DNA of 16,193 nucleotides, taken from the NCBI GenBank assembly GCA_002398875.1, contig DHCC01000088.1, positions 1 to 16,193 on the forward strand, given 5' to 3'. Made by a program: the position numbers and the translations under genes. Position 1 is the first letter of the stretch. Every line of letters begins with the position of its first letter. Of this stretch, positions 14,893 to 16,193 are shown piece after piece. The stretch comes from Bacteroidales bacterium UBA4912. Lineage in GTDB: Bacteria; Bacteroidota; Bacteroidia; Bacteroidales; Dysgonomonadaceae. The notes below the pieces were generated by a model, which was not told the DNA's origin, ran no database searches, and was given only the letters and a program-made list of their open reading frames with translations.

Positions 14893-14935
14893 AACCCAAT
14901 AATTGAGTGTTACCATATTCAATATTGGGTTTTTT
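14893..14935 (+). terminator. Intrinsic terminator after the HTH gene
   Basis: AACCCAATA (14893-14901) pairs with TATTGGGTT (14923-14931), and after a one-base bulge TTGA (14903-14906) pairs with TCAA (14919-14922). This gives 13 bp around a 12-base loop. A run of six T (14930-14935) begins at the end of the stem, as in a classical rho-independent terminator. It separates the HTH gene from the stress-protein gene. Confidence 0.85.
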
Positions 14936-14940
14936 GTAAC

Positions 14941-14970
14941 ATTGCATTAACCCTTGCATCTATAGGTTTA
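14941..14970 (+). promoter_or_regulatory. Candidate promoter for the universal stress protein gene
   Basis: TAGGTTTA (14963-14970) matches seven of eight positions of TAnnTTTG, counting the two free positions. ATTG (14941-14944) could be the -33 box with an 18-base spacer. Transcription would begin near 14976, almost on top of the ATG at 14980, which favours translation from the ATG at 15001. Confidence 0.35.
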
Positions 14971-15000
14971 CAACCTTAGATGTTTCAAAACTACTTTAGT

Positions 15001-16155
15001 ATGAAAAAAGAGATTAACGATAGCAAATCACACGACGAAAAGCTTGTAACAGTCGCTATTCATACGTATGAAAAAGCACAAGTATTAAAATCAATACTGG
15101 AATCTGAAGGTATACCTTGTGTTATTCATGGTATCAATTTAATTGAACCTACTATTGCCGGTAATGTGAGGGTTAGGATTAACGAAAGCGATCTTCCCAG
15201 AGCACTGCAAGTAATAGAAAAGGTGGATTTTACTTCAGATGTTGTGGAGGAAGCTGATGAAGAACATAAACAACCTATAAAAGAGATATTGATTCCGGTA
15301 GATTTCTCCGATTATTCCCTTATGGCGTGTGAGTTTGGTTTTCGACTTGCATTTGATTTAAACTGCAAAGTAAAATTAATACATGCCTTTTTTACACCTT
15401 TTTATCCCGCTTCAATTCCTTTTGGCGATTCTTTTACTTTGCAAGCGACAGATAAGGATGTGTATCAAGATGTGAAAAACAACACAGAAAAGGAGATGAA
15501 CAGTCTTGTAAAGAAAGTAGAATATAATATTTCCAAAGGTGTTTTCCCAAAAGTAGCATTTACTTCAACACTTGTTGAAGGACTTCCTGAAGAAGAAATT
15601 ATTTCTTATTCGAAGAAAATAAAGCCTACAGCCATTGTAATGGGTACAAGAGGTAAGAATGCAAAGGACTTGGATCTGATTGGGAGTGTTACGGCTGAGG
15701 TCATGGATGGTTGCAGAACACCTATTTTTGCAGTACCGGAGGATTCAAAGGTTAGCAATTTATCTGAAATAAAAAGAGTTGTTTTCCTGACAAATTTCCA
15801 AGAGCGTGAGTTTAAAGCACTTGATATTATGATGAAGTTGCTTAATCCTTATCATGTTGAAATAGTTTTAGCGCACATTGCAAAGAAGGAAGATGTTTGG
15901 AATGAGATAAAGCTTTCAGGTCTACAAAAAAAGCTTTCTGAATTGTATCCCCATTTGAAAACAAGTTATATGCTCATTGATCAGTCAGTAAGCCTGGAAG
16001 TTACGCTAGAGAAATATATAGAAGAAAATAAAATAGATATGATTTCTTTGTCAAGCTCTCGACGAAATATCTTTGCAAGGATGTTTAATCCCGGAATTGC
16101 ACGCAAAATGTTATTCCACTCAGACACCCCTATACTTGTTATCAAAGGGATGTAG
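15001..16155 (+). CDS. Universal stress protein: DUF2007-like domain fused to two Usp domains
   Basis: A 384-residue cytoplasmic protein (from 15001). Residues about 14-75 resemble a DUF2007 putative signal-transducing domain (LVTVAIHTYEKAQVLKSILE, VRVRINESDLPRALQVIE). The first Usp domain spans about 94-246 and keeps the ATP-binding pattern G-x2-G-x9-G-S (G215, G218, G228, S229). The second (about 257-382) has the fold pattern (RVVFLTNF at its start, TPILVIKG at its end), but the matching place reads SSSRRNIFARMFNPG and lacks those glycines, so it probably does not bind ATP the same way. An in-frame ATG at 14980 adds seven residues; 15001 is preferred because MKKEIND looks like a natural N-terminus and the candidate promoter lies too close to 14980. 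Usp proteins commonly respond to starvation or stress; the specific role here is unknown. Confidence 0.87.
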   Translation: MKKEINDSKSHDEKLVTVAIHTYEKAQVLKSILESEGIPCVIHGINLIEPTIAGNVRVRINESDLPRALQVIEKVDFTSDVVEEADEEHKQPIKEILIPVDFSDYSLMACEFGFRLAFDLNCKVKLIHAFFTPFYPASIPFGDSFTLQATDKDVYQDVKNNTEKEMNSLVKKVEYNISKGVFPKVAFTSTLVEGLPEEEIISYSKKIKPTAIVMGTRGKNAKDLDLIGSVTAEVMDGCRTPIFAVPEDSKVSNLSEIKRVVFLTNFQEREFKALDIMMKLLNPYHVEIVLAHIAKKEDVWNEIKLSGLQKKLSELYPHLKTSYMLIDQSVSLEVTLEKYIEENKIDMISLSSSRRNIFARMFNPGIARKMLFHSDTPILVIKGM

Positions 16156-16193
16156 TATTTACAGATATAATCATTAAATAAATAAGGTCTCAG

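Overview
The window looks like ordinary chromosome of an anaerobic or microaerophilic member of the Bacteroidetes, most likely order Bacteroidales. The clues are a complete Bat ('Bacteroides aerotolerance') operon, Bacteroidetes-type promoter boxes (TAnnTTTG) ahead of several genes, few Shine-Dalgarno sequences, low G+C, and protein variants that I remember from Bacteroides relatives, such as a Tgt without its zinc cysteines. I see no mobile element, CRISPR array, rRNA or tRNA gene, and no gene with obviously foreign composition. No non-coding stretch exceeds about 205 bases.

Left part, minus strand (59-3265): tgt (queuosine tRNA modification) is followed by an LptF/LptG-type permease of the lipopolysaccharide exporter, probably in one transcript. 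Next comes a separately spaced exported cyclophilin-type peptidyl-prolyl isomerase. Divergent from tgt, across a 203-base region with promoter-like boxes in both directions, lie lipA and lipB (3469-5127). They build the lipoyl cofactor: LipB loads octanoate from ACP onto target proteins and LipA inserts two sulfurs.

Centre, plus strand (5233-13705): an eight-gene Bat operon, in order moxR, a DUF58 protein, a membrane-anchored protein of unknown function, batA, batB, batC, batD, batE. Genes overlap by 4 bases or sit 1-49 bases apart, after one good promoter candidate. Predicted topology suggests an envelope-spanning assembly. MoxR and DUF58 are cytoplasmic. BatA and BatB carry von Willebrand A domains that the positive-inside rule places in the periplasm. 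BatC and BatE bring periplasmic TPR repeats. BatD and the unknown protein each have a periplasmic beta-rich part, one membrane helix and what appears to be the same cytoplasmic helical module. The family is known but its biochemical function is not settled.

Right part (13717-16155): a PAP2 lipid phosphatase directly behind batE, with a possible weak terminator between them; a 99-residue helix-turn-helix protein with a small inverted repeat just upstream and a clear intrinsic terminator downstream; and a universal stress protein made of an N-terminal DUF2007-like domain plus two Usp domains, the second lacking the nucleotide-binding glycines.

Several genes begin with non-ATG codons (tgt TTG, lipB GTG, the unknown Bat-operon gene TTG), and several starts were moved to better-supported ATGs; these choices are explained per gene. 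I found no clearly novel system. The best leads are the shared module of the unknown Bat-operon protein and BatD, the predicted topology of the Bat complex, the zinc-less Tgt and the DUF2007-Usp-Usp fusion.
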